This document shows, piece after piece, positions 38,501-51,895 of a DNA stretch of 64,000 nt; within the stretch, counting starts at the first letter, position 1; each line of letters begins with the position of its first letter. The translations under genes were made by a program, and so were the position numbers. The stretch comes from Lepisosteus oculatus (lineage: Eukaryota; Chordata; Actinopteri; Semionotiformes; Lepisosteidae), in contig NC_090714.1 of assembly GCF_040954835.1 (NCBI RefSeq), forward strand, positions 5,754,501 to 5,818,500. Reading direction: 5' to 3'. Below the pieces are notes generated by a model, which saw only the letters and a list, made by a program, of their open reading frames with translations, had not been told where the DNA came from and did not search any database.

Positions 38501-41500
38501 AACTGTGTCCGTGTAGTCGTTACAGGTGATTTGCTGAAGGAGCTGCAGGTTGGCTATTTAGCAGTCTTATTGCCTGGAGGTAGAAGTTGTTCTGTAATCT
38601 GTTGGACTTTGACTGAATGCTTCAGTACCGTTTACCGGACGGTAGGAGAGAATATGTTCCTAGTATATATCATATCACATGGCTGATGAGGTGAAGTTCT
38701 GAAACTCAGAAATTGGCACAGCTGATACAAAGTACTATTCAACTTTTTAGGAACAGAAATCACTTTCTGTACTGTTCTTAACTGTGATAAATAGCTGGTC
38801 TATTATAAACAAGAAGACAAAAGGTGAACCCCAGGACCAGCTTTGGGAACCCCTGCTCAACATGACTGAATCGATCTAAAACATGCCAAAACACTATCCA
38901 GTGAGGAGAATGATAGAGCAACTCTATTCCCACCATTTCTCGATTTTATATAACTCCCAATGTCTTCTGTGTCTTATGGATAAAGCCAATATCGCTCTGT
39001 CCTCCTGGTTTCCGAAGGTTTCCCTTAATGGGAGATATCAGTTTGAATTTGAAACCAGTATTTAAAGACTTTTTATTGGGATACAGATTGCGACAACACA
39101 CTCATGAAACTGAGAGAAAAACAGTCCTAAATTGCATCACAGCAAACACACCAACATTCATGAACAGCATTTATCGTTCTGTTCTTTTACATGCTACAGA
39201 GGTGAATGCTGGGGCAAACTTCTTCTCCATTTGAACAAAGATTCTTCCTGGAGAATTCCGGTAAAAATCTCAGAAGACTCAGTTAAAAATTAAGAAGACC
39301 TTACTGTAGGGCCAATCACTTAGCAAATCCTTTTACTTCATTGTAAAAGTCGTACTTCTCCCTTCAGAACAGCTCTTTTAATTTACTGGATTTCATCAGC
39401 AAATTAGGGAAATTGTTTCCATGGGAACAGACACTATACAGCAGCCACTGTAAACAATGCAATTGTGATTTTGCTGCATAAAGTGCTAATTCCTACCAGC
39501 CTTGCCTTCAAAGTTTATTTGACTTTTTCAAACCATAAGGATCTGTAGAAACAATTGAACCCAGTTTAAATAATCATCCATTCCAACTCCCTTTCCACAG
39601 CTAACATTTGCCACATGGGACACAGGCAGTCGTATTGACTTTTTTCATGACTCAATCATGGAAACATCTTATCTAAACACAGAAAGATCTGTCCTGGCTT
39701 ATTGGACTAGTTCTTTTGCCCACCAAATATTTGCAGCTACTGTAGTTGGACTTGATTTTCTTCTTTTGCTAACTTGCAAGGTGAGGAAACAAATAGTTCA
39801 TTACACATGCACATCTCAACCATTCCTAAAAAGAAACAAAAAACAACTTTTATTTATCTGCAAGCACCCAAAAGCCTAAATTACCGTTGCTTTTTCCTTT
39901 CGATTAAAAAAGTCCAAAAGTGTACTTTCCATAGAGAGTGTTGGACAAATACATTTATTAAGGCTGACAGTGTGTGTCTTGGGAAAATATTACTAAAAGT
40001 GTGACATGTAGATTTTTGTAATAAACTAATTCTTCAAAATTGCAGTATTTTATTTTTACAGTATTTTATTCTAAAAATGTTTCTGTGTGTGCTTGAGAAT
40101 TTTTATAAATCTATTGACCCTGTCCATAGCTTTGTGTTGATTCTGCTGAAGACCACCTCAGTCCCCAATACAGATTCATAATGCAACAGGTTAATTTCTA
40201 CAGGAGCACAAAAAACTGCTATTGTCCACAACGGACACTAAGACCTGCCTATAAAACAAGTTCTGTAGGCCTGTAGGCATCCCTCCGTTTGGAATGTGTC
40301 AGGAATCTGCGATTTTTTACACTTAACATCGTATCTCTACATGACATGGGATTCCGCAGTGCTAACTTATGCACTGCTCGTTTGCATAGAAGTCATTGTG
40401 ACCAAGATGTTAGATCTCACTGTATCCTGCCCAATATTTTCAGTGAATAAACTACGGGGACGGTCAGGGAGCAGTTGGCACCTCATCGTGTCAGAAAAAG
40501 GACAAAGGGACGAAGTGCAGGAGTCCACTTGTACAAATCTGCGCCGTGCACTGAGGAAAGCACCTGAAGGGAAACAGAGCAGTACAAGAGTGTGCGCTGA
40601 CTTTTTCTTTCCTCATTTTGAAGACTGGAGGTAGAAGACAAACGGTTTCAGCACACAATCATGTAGAGCCTGCTGTCAGTGCAAGCACACCTCTCCTTAC
40701 AGCTAGTTTCAAAACCACCTCTTAATTCCAGAAGCCTCCATGGTTTCCATCTTTTTTCTATGCGTAGTACTCCTGATATGCGACCCCCTCATCCCAGTGA
40801 AGTCCCAGCCTTGTTTACTAAAAGAAAGTGTCATTAAATAGCAGAACACTGGCTGGAAGGTCATAAGAGGAGCTGGAATGGCTGGGAACAGGTTCCCTTG
40901 TTCGATTCTGTGCGAGAGTTTTGATAGCTGAGGTATATCCGTCCGTGTGTGTGTGTGTATGTATTTGTGTGTTTGTGTCTGCTGAGGGGTCGATCTCACC
41001 CCTTATTTCCAGCATGCAGGTTGCCGAGATGAAAGCATGCCTTTGGAGAGGACCCAGGTTTCTATAGCGACGGACACAGCACCACACCGGCGCTGAACAA
41101 TAGTGGAGCCTGCCACTTGTATCGGAGACTCCCAGATCATCACTCCATCCGTCAGAGCGATCATATTTAAAAACAACAACAACACACACACACACAAAAA
41201 GAGCCTGGCTTTGATGCCCCGGCTGGAGCGTGCCTAATGGGGCTCACCCACAGGGATGGCCTATTCATGGACTACCAGCCAGTTAGTCATCCCCCCGCCC
41301 CCAGCGGATGAAAAATCTCCACCAACTTAAAAGCAAAACTCTTTTCAAAAGGCATGACATCACCCCGATCGAGGAGATTGGAGATTACACAAGGAGAGCT
41401 ACCAGCAAACCGGATCTGTCACAAAACGCGCTGCATTCACTCGTCTGGCGAGTCCGCCCTGGTAGAAATGCCAAGTGCGCCCCTGGCATTGCACGGCCTT

Positions 41501-44130
41501 CTCCTGCTAAACTAATGGGAGTCCTGCCAGCTCTTTTGCGAGTCCTCTTTCCCAGCCCTGCAAGTTTGCGGCATTATGAAACAGGACTACTATAGCGGCC
41601 TTGGGTAGCGAAAAAATCAAAGCAGGAGAGGTCAGCGGAGAAAGAAGAAAACAGTACAAACAACCTGTGCCTTTAAAAAAGCGGGGATTCAATTAAGGAA
41701 AGTACAAAACGGAGATCCTATCTGCCAAACCTCTTCATTCGTCCCTGCTCAATCTCCTTAATTCCCAACAAGCAAGATGCATAATAATCACTTATTAAGA
41801 AACTTTCCCTTTTCTTCCAGCTTTCAATCCCTCTTGGCTTATTGACAAGGAAGGATTTATCTAAAGCTGTTGCTTCCCTTTTCTGTTACAGTCTTACACT
41901 TCAGGGGGGGGAGGAAAAAAGCATGAAAGCAGATTTCGAAGGACAATAAGGATTGTTTAGTGTTGCGTTGCCTTCAAACATCAGTTCAGTTTTGGGCCCT
42001 GCTCTTTTGTTGTTCCTCCACCAATTAATGTACTTTACAACATGGTTTTAAGAATCTGGGCACGCATGTTAGTGTCTTACATCTGTTTACCCATAGTGCT
42101 CCAGGACTGAAGAATACTTGGAATTTGAATAATCAATTGCTTCTTGGGATTTTTTTTTATTAGAAAACAACAGTTTTTATCCCACTGCAAACTGCCTTGT
42201 AGGGGGCAAATCTCTCACAGCTGGAGGGGCTGGGGGCGGGGGGCTGTGGTAACTCTGATGTGCCAAGTTAAACTTTGTTAAAGCAGGGAGTGAAAGGAAG
42301 AATTACAGTAAGCTACTGCTTATATTGCTCCTTTTTTTTCTCATCGAGGACCCTGGTTTTAAAACAGGGTCCCAGCTGAATCACAGTCAACTCTGTGGCC
42401 CGGCCACTGTTGCCGAGGTAGGTGAGGCCAATCATCACCACGCTACACAAAGACAAAGGCCAGTGCTCCTGAGGTTTAGGTGACAGGCGGCCCTCAGACA
42501 CACTGCAGGACGCCAGCGATATATTAAAACCCGCGTTTTGGAAAAATATTCCTGACTGTTAAACAGCACAACCTGTTTCTGCTGGGTTTTTTTTGGCATG
42601 GTGTCAGCTAACCCCCCCAGGCTGGGTGAGGTACATTAAGCCTTTCACTTTAAGTTCCCCCAATACTGTCCTAAAAGATCCATAAAAGTATTAGTATAAG
42701 TATACAGTATAAGGGAGGGACATTTCGTTGAGACTGAATCTGTTGACAGAGACCAAAAGAAGATGAAGACACAAGAGAGACAGAGAGCGTTCAGACAGGT
42801 ACATTGCTTTCATATAACCGTTTTTTTTAAATGGGAAGGCCAAAATTGCTAGTATTACAGCGTAAGAGTAAAACACATTAAAATTAAAATTTTATTGGAT
42901 CTTAAATCAGGATCGTAAATAATACTTGTCACTTTCCAACATTTTTTCTCCTAACTTAAAAACAAGAATTAACCAAGCATGGCAGTAAAAGGTTTATGGA
43001 TACAACCCAGAGTCTTCCACTCTACTCGTGCGATTTAGCAGAGTCTTTCTGCATATCTTGTAACTCATCGATCATCATTAACCTGGTGGATTTCCTATGA
43101 CAGGTAATATTTCAAACACCTTGCCACTTCAAAGCGCCCTGTATCTGTTGGCTCACCAACCTGTGCTCAGACTGGAAACATCTTTCAGTCAGTGAGAGAG
43201 GAACGTGCAACACCGACCTGCCTCACTTGAAAGCTGTAGCTCAGGAGCAGGTACTGAGCAATCTGCTTCTGAGATCAGGGCTATTCTTGAAGTCAGTGGC
43301 GATGGTGGTGGTTTCAACGCACAATGGCCACGCTCCATTTAGGAATTGTCAACAAGGATTCTGTTACAGAGGCTAATGCTCAGAGGCAACAAGCATATCT
43401 TGTTCCTGAATCATGTCTCAATAGGGCACTAATAATAATAGAGGGATGAGAGAACTGTGGGCCAGAAATCAAGATGTTCCTGTTCTTTATCTAGGCTATC
43501 GACAGAGAAAGCTCAGGCCACTCGAGTCAAATGTGCGTCAATCCCTCCTATTCTGCCAAGACGCCAACAGCAACAGCAGCTCAAAACTGTTTTGTGACCC
43601 TCTTCCAATTCCGACACCACATCACCAGAATCTGAACCTATTTTATTTGGCCATCATAAAGATAAATCAACAGTAAGTTCACTGCAGGTGAATGCAAAGA
43701 GCCCTTTTTCAGCAAGACGAGCCAAACAGCATCAATGACTATTCTTTTTTTATTTTGGTAAATATTTTGACGAGGCTGTTTCAAATAATAGATGCACTCC
43801 AGCTCACTTCCCAAACGTATTCTTAAGTAAAAACATAAAACAGCTCTCCCCTATACCTGAGCTGGAGCTCGCTAAACATGGGTGGCGACACTAGAGGGCT
43901 GTCTCTCGAAAACAACCTCCGTAAAGTGCTAACCATTCCCTCAGCAAAACCCCATTTTAGCAATGCCAGTGTTGAAAAAAGAACTGGCAATGCGCTGTGC
44001 GTTGATTTGCAGCCTGCTGTATTGAAATCAATGTTTTCCAAAGTTATTCTCAGTGTCACAAATCCTGCTGACAATCTCAAGCAGTGTCAGCTTTAAACTT
44101 CTCACTCCCAGCCGGCTTTACTGATAATGC
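35600..44130. other. Gene-free interval
   Basis: No exon recognised. Besides the 38.2-kb repeat, 41,300-41,900 is somewhat GC-richer and non-repetitive, with an AT-rich block at 41,780-41,880 (ATAATAATCACTTATTAAGA) that could be regulatory. Elsewhere nothing stands out. Confidence 0.5.
38225..38690 (+). repeat. Interspersed repeat of a common fish type (class unassigned)
   Basis: Contains AAAGTTGATTTATCAAATGC ACAAC-type opening, an AGTGAAATGTCTTTTCTACG block, and further on TTATTGCCTGGAGGTAGAAG, TTCTGTAATCTG and TTTACCGGACGGTAGGAGAG, blocks I know as a recurring unit in fish genomes. I cannot assign it to a named family with certainty. The small open frame inside is not a gene. Confidence 0.45.
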
Positions 44131-44153
44131 AGCAGTATAAAGTATGAGTGAAT

Positions 44154-44595
44154 TTGCTGCTGGAAGAGGTGTTAGTGGGGCTAGCAGGGGGCGCTCACCC
44201 TGCGGTCCAGGTGGGTCCTAATGCCCCAGTATAGTGACGGGGACACTAAACTGTAAATAAGCGCCATCCTTCGGATGAGACGTAAAACCGAGGTCCTGAC
44301 TCTCTGTGGTCATTAAAAATCCCAGGGTGTTTCTCGAAAAGAGTAGGGGTGTAACCCCTGGCCAAATTTCCCATGCCTCCTAATAATCCCCCTCCATGAA
44401 TTGGCCACATTACTTTGTTCTCCTCTCCCCCCCCATCCCACTCCGATGGCAGGCGGAGCGACGTGCCGGTTGGAGTATTTCTCGGTCGCAGTTAATGGCA
44501 ACGCCAGCTCAAAGATTTGGTTCAAACCACCAAATGGAGACTGGTGTGCCGACTAGCGGACCCTGCTGATGCGGGATTAACGTTAGGAAAGAGAG
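44154..44595 (+). mobile_element. 5'-truncated copy of the 5S-SINE body with perfect target-site duplication
   Basis: Shares GAAGAGGTGTTAGTGGG, the AGCAGGGGGCG block and the CCAGTATAGTGACGGGGACA block with the 30.7-kb element but lacks the 5S head. A perfect 17-bp direct repeat ATAAAGTATGAGTGAAT flanks it at 44,137-44,153 and 44,596-44,612, the mark of LINE-style target-primed insertion. Its 3' end (about 44,450-44,595) differs from that of the 30.7-kb copy, so it is a different subfamily or a composite. Confidence 0.8.
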
Positions 44596-46409
44596 ATAAA
44601 GTATGAGTGAATGTTTCTCTTCTAGAGCGCAGGAGCTCAGCTACTTGTCAGTGGAAGGCATTTCTTTGAAGCCCAAAAATATAGCTGGGCTTTCTTCTGT
44701 GGACGTAAACCTTGGGCATTTGAAATCAGAAATGCCTTAATCATTTTCCATGAAAAGATTGGTCATGTTTAGTTTTTCTCATTTTATACACCTGCCTGCG
44801 TTTAAAGCTCTACTCTCATGTACATGAAAGTTCATCTGCTTGTGGCTTGCCCAGTCCTGTCCTGTTTTTTTTCTAGTTCCTTCTGCTTTCCTGTTTCTGC
44901 TTCTACAGGGAGTATTGCTACCCTTCATTTGGTAGCATTTGTTTGGGGTCCTACAGTAAAATGGTGCAAAAAACATTACAATAAATCTCCAAGCTTACCA
45001 GTCATTTTCAAGCTGCTCTGGCCCAGGGATGACATGTATGCGGCACAACATCAGGCACAAAATGGCTGATGCACATGGTCATCTATTTTTGATAGCGGCC
45101 CACTGCCTTCCTTGTTCTGTGTTGGGAAAGCAACATTAAACAAAACATCCCACACGAAAGTGCACCTATGATACATGAATACGTGTGCATACAGTTGTCT
45201 GCACATGGACATCTGGGGTCTGTTTCCACTGATTATGAGGGGGCTACTGTTATATACGTGTTTCGGCTCCCATGACGCTCAACGGTACATCTGGAAAGAG
45301 GAGGCTGTCTGTTTTTGGGGGAAACCAAGGCATTTCTTTAAATATATACTCATAAGTTGGAGTGGAGAACTAAATGAGCCTGGCATTTCACCCACCCCTA
45401 ACTTGCTGCACTTTGTTTCTTACAAATGTTTTAACAAGCAGTAGATGTCAAGTCAACACCAAAATAAAATTAATGGTTAGTGCCTCCACTGACACTAAGA
45501 AAAGTACTTTTTTTTTTTACTTCGGGCGTGTTTTTAATCTCTCTCCATTTTCCTTCGGCTGCCATAACAGCTTAGGCATGAGCTTTGGATGCGGAGGCAC
45601 TGGGTTTCCTTTTGAAAAAACGTCTCCATTCGCCAAGCGTTCCTCTGTGCAAACGATGGCTGTTGGGAGTAAGTGGTGCCGAGGGGGGTCTGGCTGGGAT
45701 CTTCAAGAGACCAGAAACAGTGACTTCAAACATTTTATCGTTCCCCCATTGCCTTTCACAGCTTGTAATTAATAATATATTTCAAGGAGCTAGTGAGTGC
45801 CTCCAAGTCTTGTCTGCTTATTGTGCTGATGCCTAATGAAAAAAAAAATATTTTACTGTAGATGGCTTAATTAGTTTTTCTTTCATCCCCACAGTATTTA
45901 CACAGTGCCAAGATGACATCACAATTTGCCTTGTAAATGTTAGAGTCACAAAAAAAATACCCCCCCCCCCTTGTTATTGGTCGCCTTCTTAGGCGTTTTC
46001 TCAAAAGCGTTGTAATGAATCAGATTATCCCAACGATATCTCATAGATATCTCTTAGCTCAAATGGGGAAAAAAAAGTCATTTTTCTCATGTTTCCAGGT
46101 AATATGGGTTATATCTTCAACACTTTGAATTAAAGTCTCCTATCATTTTTGTATCTCAGTTTTATTGAGGTGAAGTTTAAAACACAAATAGCAAGGTTTG
46201 GGCTTCTATAGTACACGTCTGAGTCGTTGCGAGTTCAATTTGAATAGCTTGACTTTGGTTTCATTTATGAAAATAAACCCACCCAGGTCATTTGAAAGGA
46301 AGCAACTCTTTAAATGTGAAGATCTGTTTTCTAATGTGGCTAGGTACTGCATTTTTCTGACATACCAGGGTCGGGAAAGAAAATGTAAATGCGGTCAGTC
46401 TAATATATA

Positions 46410-46560
46410 CTGTAGGTTGACCACAATTTGTGTTTTAGTGTTGAGCCGAATTTGGGAAAACAGGTGATCTGTGAAGCAGTGGTTGAAGTACACATGATTT
46501 CTGAACCCGAAGATTGAACCCATTGAAGTATAGGGCTTTTTGTGATGCAATCACAGTTCA
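46410..46560 (+). repeat. Dispersed repeat, copy 1 of a direct pair
   Basis: Shares AACAGGTGATCTGTGAAGCA, the TTAGTGTTGAG block and an ACATGATT...TGAACC block with 48,202-48,350, in the same orientation 1.8 kb apart. No coding potential; looks like a non-autonomous element of unknown class. Confidence 0.65.
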
Positions 46561-46998
46561 CAACAGCAGTCCTGTTTTCTAAAGATTGTTTAAGACACTT
46601 TTCTCTACATCTAGTCCTGTTTATTTGCAGGGGATGTGTTCCTGAACTGTCCATGTCTAACGAAAGAAGGGCATACTGAAAAAAATCCCTCCTCTACGGT
46701 CTATATCTGTATACACTGTGCAAATCAACAGAGATGTGCCAAATAACAAAAGATCAGAATGTTAAACAAGTAAATGTAAAGTACATATCTTCACACTTTG
46801 CACAGAGAGCAGTCATCTTTTGCAACATACGATGAAGCAGGAGATATGCGATGGGTGACGCAGAGAAAAATACTCTTAAATTTAGAATTGAGTCTCGGAG
46901 ATGACCGGAGAAGCTTTGAGACTCTGAGAAGGTTCAAGAAGCTTCAAGAGTGCCTCTCAGGCCAGTCTTGGGCTGACACTGCGAGTAGGAGAAACCAG

Positions 46999-47065
46999 GA
47001 GGTTAACTCCATACTGAAAAGTCGAAAGACAATGTCCCAGCTGTTCAGGCTTCTTCAGGGGTGTG
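46999..47065 (-). repeat. Penelope-like terminal repeat fragment, copy 3 (diverged)
   Basis: Minus strand reads CACACCCCTGAAGAAGCC, then an altered middle and GACTTTTCAGTATGGAGTTA. Recognisable only by comparison with copies 1 and 2. Confidence 0.4.
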
Positions 47066-48201
47066 TCGTTCCTTTGCAGTCAATATGTGTTGATGTAGCT
47101 CCCCAAGTGAACCATGCTCATTCAAACGTATGTGCCTAGATATTTCACAAAACAGAGGCTTCAAATATGCTCAAAGATGACTATTCAGACACCTCTGGCA
47201 ATGGAAAGCATCAGCCATGCTGTATCAAACTGGGGTGGAGTGATAAATGCATTGGAAACATGGAGGAAATTAATTAACAACGCTCTGCAGCCCTAAGTCT
47301 GTCCAAGCCTGGCACAGAGATTGCCTGGAAAAACTGATCCAACATTCATGTAAACTCTTGCACTGGGCCTTCACTTTGGATATACAGGCTCTGGATGTGA
47401 TAAAAAGCCATATGAATACATATCGGGACACAATGACTGCAAATGGTTAAATTTATGTGTCTAGAATGTCTCATGTGTACTAAAACACAGATGTTAATAC
47501 GTACACACACATAACATTTTTATATTAATCCATGGTTATGGCGCAGTGTTAAGAGTTTCTAGTAATATTAATTAACCATGTCATCACTTGCTTTTAAAAG
47601 ACCGCGCAAGACACACATATACAGGTCCATTTCACTGGTCAGAGCCAGCTGTACCTCAGTCAAGGCAAACAGCTATCCGTTCGCTGCCACTGACTTTATG
47701 CACTCAAGAAGCAGAACTGGAATTCTGCTCAGAGCCCTGTTTCGACAGTTCCGCCTCTCGGGCTTGGTGAAACAGCAGGAGGGGGTGGGGGGGGCGATTA
47801 ATATTCACCCTCGCAAATCATATTAATCAAATTAAATGCTCTTAGGAACACGAGCAGAGCAAAAAGAAAGAAAAAAAAAAGGCCAAGAAGTCTCTCTGCC
47901 GTGTCCTCCAAAAGAGCCTCCCCACACACACACTGCAGACACAAAGGCACATTCAGTTCCACATGCTTTCTCATCCCATCCCTGTTTGGGAACTCTACAA
48001 ACATCCCAGCCCCCCCCTCCCCTCCTGCTCCTCTGAATTCACTGGCACTTATAGAAAGCTGAGAGGCGCCAGTGGAGCTGGACTCATCTTTGGGGAACAA
48101 TAAAGGCAGATCTTCATAAAAACTTCAAAAAGGCCTTGCCAAGTGTTTTATAGGTGCTTTAAAGGTTTACAGGCTTTCGAGTGAGAAGGGCGTGATGTAG
48201 T

Positions 48202-48350
48202 AGTATACAGGCTGACCGCATTTTTTTTTACTCAGTGTTGAGGCAAATCTAGGAAAAACAGGTGATCTGTGAAGCAGCTATTGAAACTTACATGATTCCT
48301 AAACCTAACGCAGTTGATCTATAAAGGCGGGCTTTTTTTTAATATTAAAA
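48202..48350 (+). repeat. Dispersed repeat, copy 2 of a direct pair
   Basis: Partner of 46,410-46,560, with the same block order (GGCTGACCGCA, CAGTGTTGAGG, AACAGGTGATCTGTGAAGCA, TACATGATTCCTAAACC). Confidence 0.65.
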
Positions 48351-51300
48351 AATGTTACAGTAGCCTGGCTGTTAAATAGGAGAAACACTAGGGAACAGAC
48401 TGTCAGCTGCTTTCCTGCAGAAGAGCATTTGCCTTTGGAGCAGGGAAGAGAGGAAAGCTCCCCTTGGAACAATTTCCCTGAAAACTGGTTAAGTGAGATT
48501 CCTGCAGTGTCTTACAACTTTCCGAAAAATACCACCCATGGTTTGGGTGTTGGGGCATGAGGGAGAGCTCAGTTTAAACTGAAGATTGGTTTCTGGTGAC
48601 AGATCCTGCACAAAGGATTGGTTATGTCTGCCGTCATATAAATCTTCCCCTCCTGCTAGCACATCAAGATAAGAATGTTAAGAAATTCATAAAAACAAAT
48701 CATCCCATATATAAACGAGAAGCAGAAAACGAGTAAGCCTCAAAAAATGTTCGGCAGGGAGATTCTGAGGGAGATTTTCTTTAGCATTAGAGACAGGACA
48801 TTGACAAGTTCATATTTCTGCGCCGGATTTACTCAAAGGTATGTAAGCAAGATAAAATTTGGGCAATTCAAAAGTCTTTATAAAAACCTGACACAGCAAT
48901 ATGCTCAGGCATGATTTATAAAAAGTCTTGTTCTTTTCTTATGGGAGTCATTGCACGCTTCCCTATCAATATCATACTGACATTGATTTGCCGTTGTAAT
49001 GGGAGGGATACAATTGGCCCCAGTACATTGGATTCAATCGATCCAATATATCCAAAATACAGAAACAGATGCAACAGTTTCTGTGAGGATGACACCGGTT
49101 GGCTTCTATCACGTTTGTAGAAATGATTTATCCGAAGGTACTGCAATACTGAAATGGATTATCCTGAATGTCTGGGGTAGCCTTTCCGCGCTGGAGTTGA
49201 GGTTGGTCTGATCAGTGTGAGACTTATATTGTAAAAGGTAAAATCATGCTATTAAAACAAGGATACTTAAGTACTATCAAATCTTTTATAATAAGAGGTA
49301 GGTCATGACGCACAGATTTCTAGCATGAGATTGAAGGAGGGCTTCTGCTAGCATGCTTAATTATATCAGAAGGCTAAGATTTTTTTTTAAAAGCCTCATT
49401 CCATGTGTCTCCAGGGTGGGATCATTTCAGGAAAGGATTACAGCCATCCTAACCCCAGCCTACGGACTTAAGTCATTTCATTACCCAGCGAAACCAACGT
49501 CTGACACGGGCACCATCCACCCTCACATCCCTTGATCGGAGCTCACCTTAGATTACCCCTCAGATGGAGGGAACGAAAAGACACAGGGTTACGGTCAAGC
49601 CCCCCGTTTTAACGGTCTTGCGTGAGGATGTGCCCTCCAATCCCAAGATGTGCTGTGGAATGCCAGAACTGCATATAAAAGCAGACATGCCCAAGAATTG
49701 GCATTGGCATCCAGCTCCCGCAAAGAGCCTGGAATATTGGGTAAAATCACAGGAAGGGCCACACCTTGTGCTGTCTATTTAACACTGCCTGAGAAGGGAT
49801 AGACAATTGGCAGGCAATTTATAGTAGTATACTTAAGAGGAAGGCATCTGTAATTAATAAGGATACAAAAAGGTTTTGCTGGAAAGGGTGACGAGCAGTC
49901 TGTGTTGGCCGTGGCGGGTGTCGTCCTGCTTGGTTTCCACGGCCTCAGATATGGTAATTGTGTCTTTTAATGTTGGGATTGTGTTCTAAAATTGGCATTA
50001 GCATTCTCGGATTTTGTCCTTAGGTGCTGCCAAATGGTTCAAGTTCAGCATAGCTGGCTGGCATGGAAGAGCATGAGCTGGCTCTGCACCGTACTGTAGC
50101 CAGTCCCGTTTCTCAGATTACACCAGGACTAAATTCATGAGCAGTGAGACTGGAATAAAGACAATCTTTTATCTGAGCTGTTGCTTCACCAGCCTCTCTC
50201 AACACTGAGAACATCCGCCTTTCCTGTGAGGTTGTGAAAGCAAACTCGTTTTTTTTTTCTTTTGGTTCTACAGCAAAAGTCCTGATCGGTGGGGGAATTG
50301 ATATTGTCAAACTGTAATTTTGCTTTGTAAGCTTTAAATATACCAGTGATGAGGAAGGCTTTGCAAACAGGATTGACATGATAAAAAGCACTATCCACAG
50401 AAAATGGGTAGATGCATTTTGTACAGCTCATATGTACCGGGTTAAGCACCTGATTAGAAGTATTTATGGTTTACCTAACAGCTGACCTATTCAGCGACAG
50501 AAGGACATGCACAGGTCTTGCTCTGTGAGTTTCTAAACCGCGAAGGAGCAGGAAAGATCACGTCGCAGGCTTAAGAATCTAAATTCAGGTAGGATCGGAT
50601 CTCAGGTCTGGATATTGTGAAAAGCCGCCCTAATAGGAACGTTTTGATCTCGGGCTCAGGTTCTGCATGTTTCCTGAAAGCAGGTAGATCAGATGATCAG
50701 ATCATGGGCTCGGATTATCTGCACTTCCTGAGTTCAGGTATAATCCGACACCCGGCTTTCCTTTTTCACACAGGTCGCTGCCACCACAACTCCTGTCCCC
50801 ATTCCTTTTCTTTTTAAAATGTACTTCCCTCTCAAAGCAGCCAGCAGCAGACATAAACCAGGCAGCTCACCAGCGACGAAATAACTCCACCGAATTTCTT
50901 TAATGAGTGCGAATCACGACTATTCCCAGACTTTTCGGAATGTTTTCTTAAAAGTATTTCGAGATGTGCCGGGCTAAAATTAGCACGGCTCTTCCCGGAG
51001 TCTTCAGGTTAAAATTAGGAGGTGTCAGAATTCCGGCTCAATTCTTAAATTACTTTTGCAAAATGGTTAAGTACTGCTCTTAAAGGCGAAGGGTGCCGCA
51101 TGCTGAGCCTCCATGGGAAGCATCCTGGGATTTTTAATCCTGGAGGTATTCACAGTGCCTTTAAGGGCTCCTTTCAGTGGCATTAATGACAATGCCCTCA
51201 ATGCTTCAGTTCATTGAGAAGAAAGAAAACATATATGCCAATCAGAAGCTACTGAAAAGGTCAAACCTGAGTTGACAAGGGGGGGTGGGGGGGGGGGAGG

Positions 51301-51819
51301 GTCAGACATGGGTTCAAATACACTTGCAAGCACTGTTCCACCTCTGTTCATCAAAGTGAGACCTGTCAGTCACACTCTGGGTATCACAATTACCACGAAT
51401 CCACGATTCTTGTTGTGACCTTCAACTCAATTTGGAATCGCCGCTTGTGTGCTGGTCACATCTTGGGGCACACAGCTACCAATCCCTGTGGACGAAGGAC
51501 TGGATACGGGAGAGAATGAGGCATTGTAAGCAGACTCCCCCCCCCGCACACCCATCTTCGAGGTACTTGTCCCTTTAACACATCCTGGTAAAAAGATAAG
51601 TAGGTCCCTTTTCAGGCTATAAAGGCCAATGGGGGAACAGGGGGCAAGGGCCACCATGTTTTCTCAACCATCCGACACTGGAGGTGGAGGTGAGGTTGTC
51701 AGCATCCCGCTCCGGCCTGCCTATTACCCCCAGAAGGATTAACCCCCCAGTACTCATTTGGAAAGCAGGCTGAGTGGACCTGGGAACCATCTGGAAGGAA
51801 TTAGAGCAAGCTACATTAC

Positions 51820-51895
51820 TTACCTGAGATTGAACCCGGGACCTTCCAGTCAGGAGCTAGACGCCCTTGCCTCCTGAGCTACCACGGCTTCTTAA
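51820..51895 (-). mobile_element. tRNA-derived SINE head or tRNA pseudogene
   Basis: On the minus strand reads GTGGTAGCTCAGGAGGCAAG (A box) then CCCGGGTTCAATCTC (B box at 51,826-51,836). A 5-bp anticodon stem can be drawn around loop CTCCTGA (anticodon CCT, Arg-like), but acceptor and T stems do not pair, so it is not a working tRNA gene. Confidence 0.6.

Noticed and set aside
51820..51895. Functional tRNA-Arg(CCT) gene
   Set aside because: Acceptor and T stems do not pair; only A and B boxes and the anticodon stem survive, so a SINE head or pseudogene is likelier.
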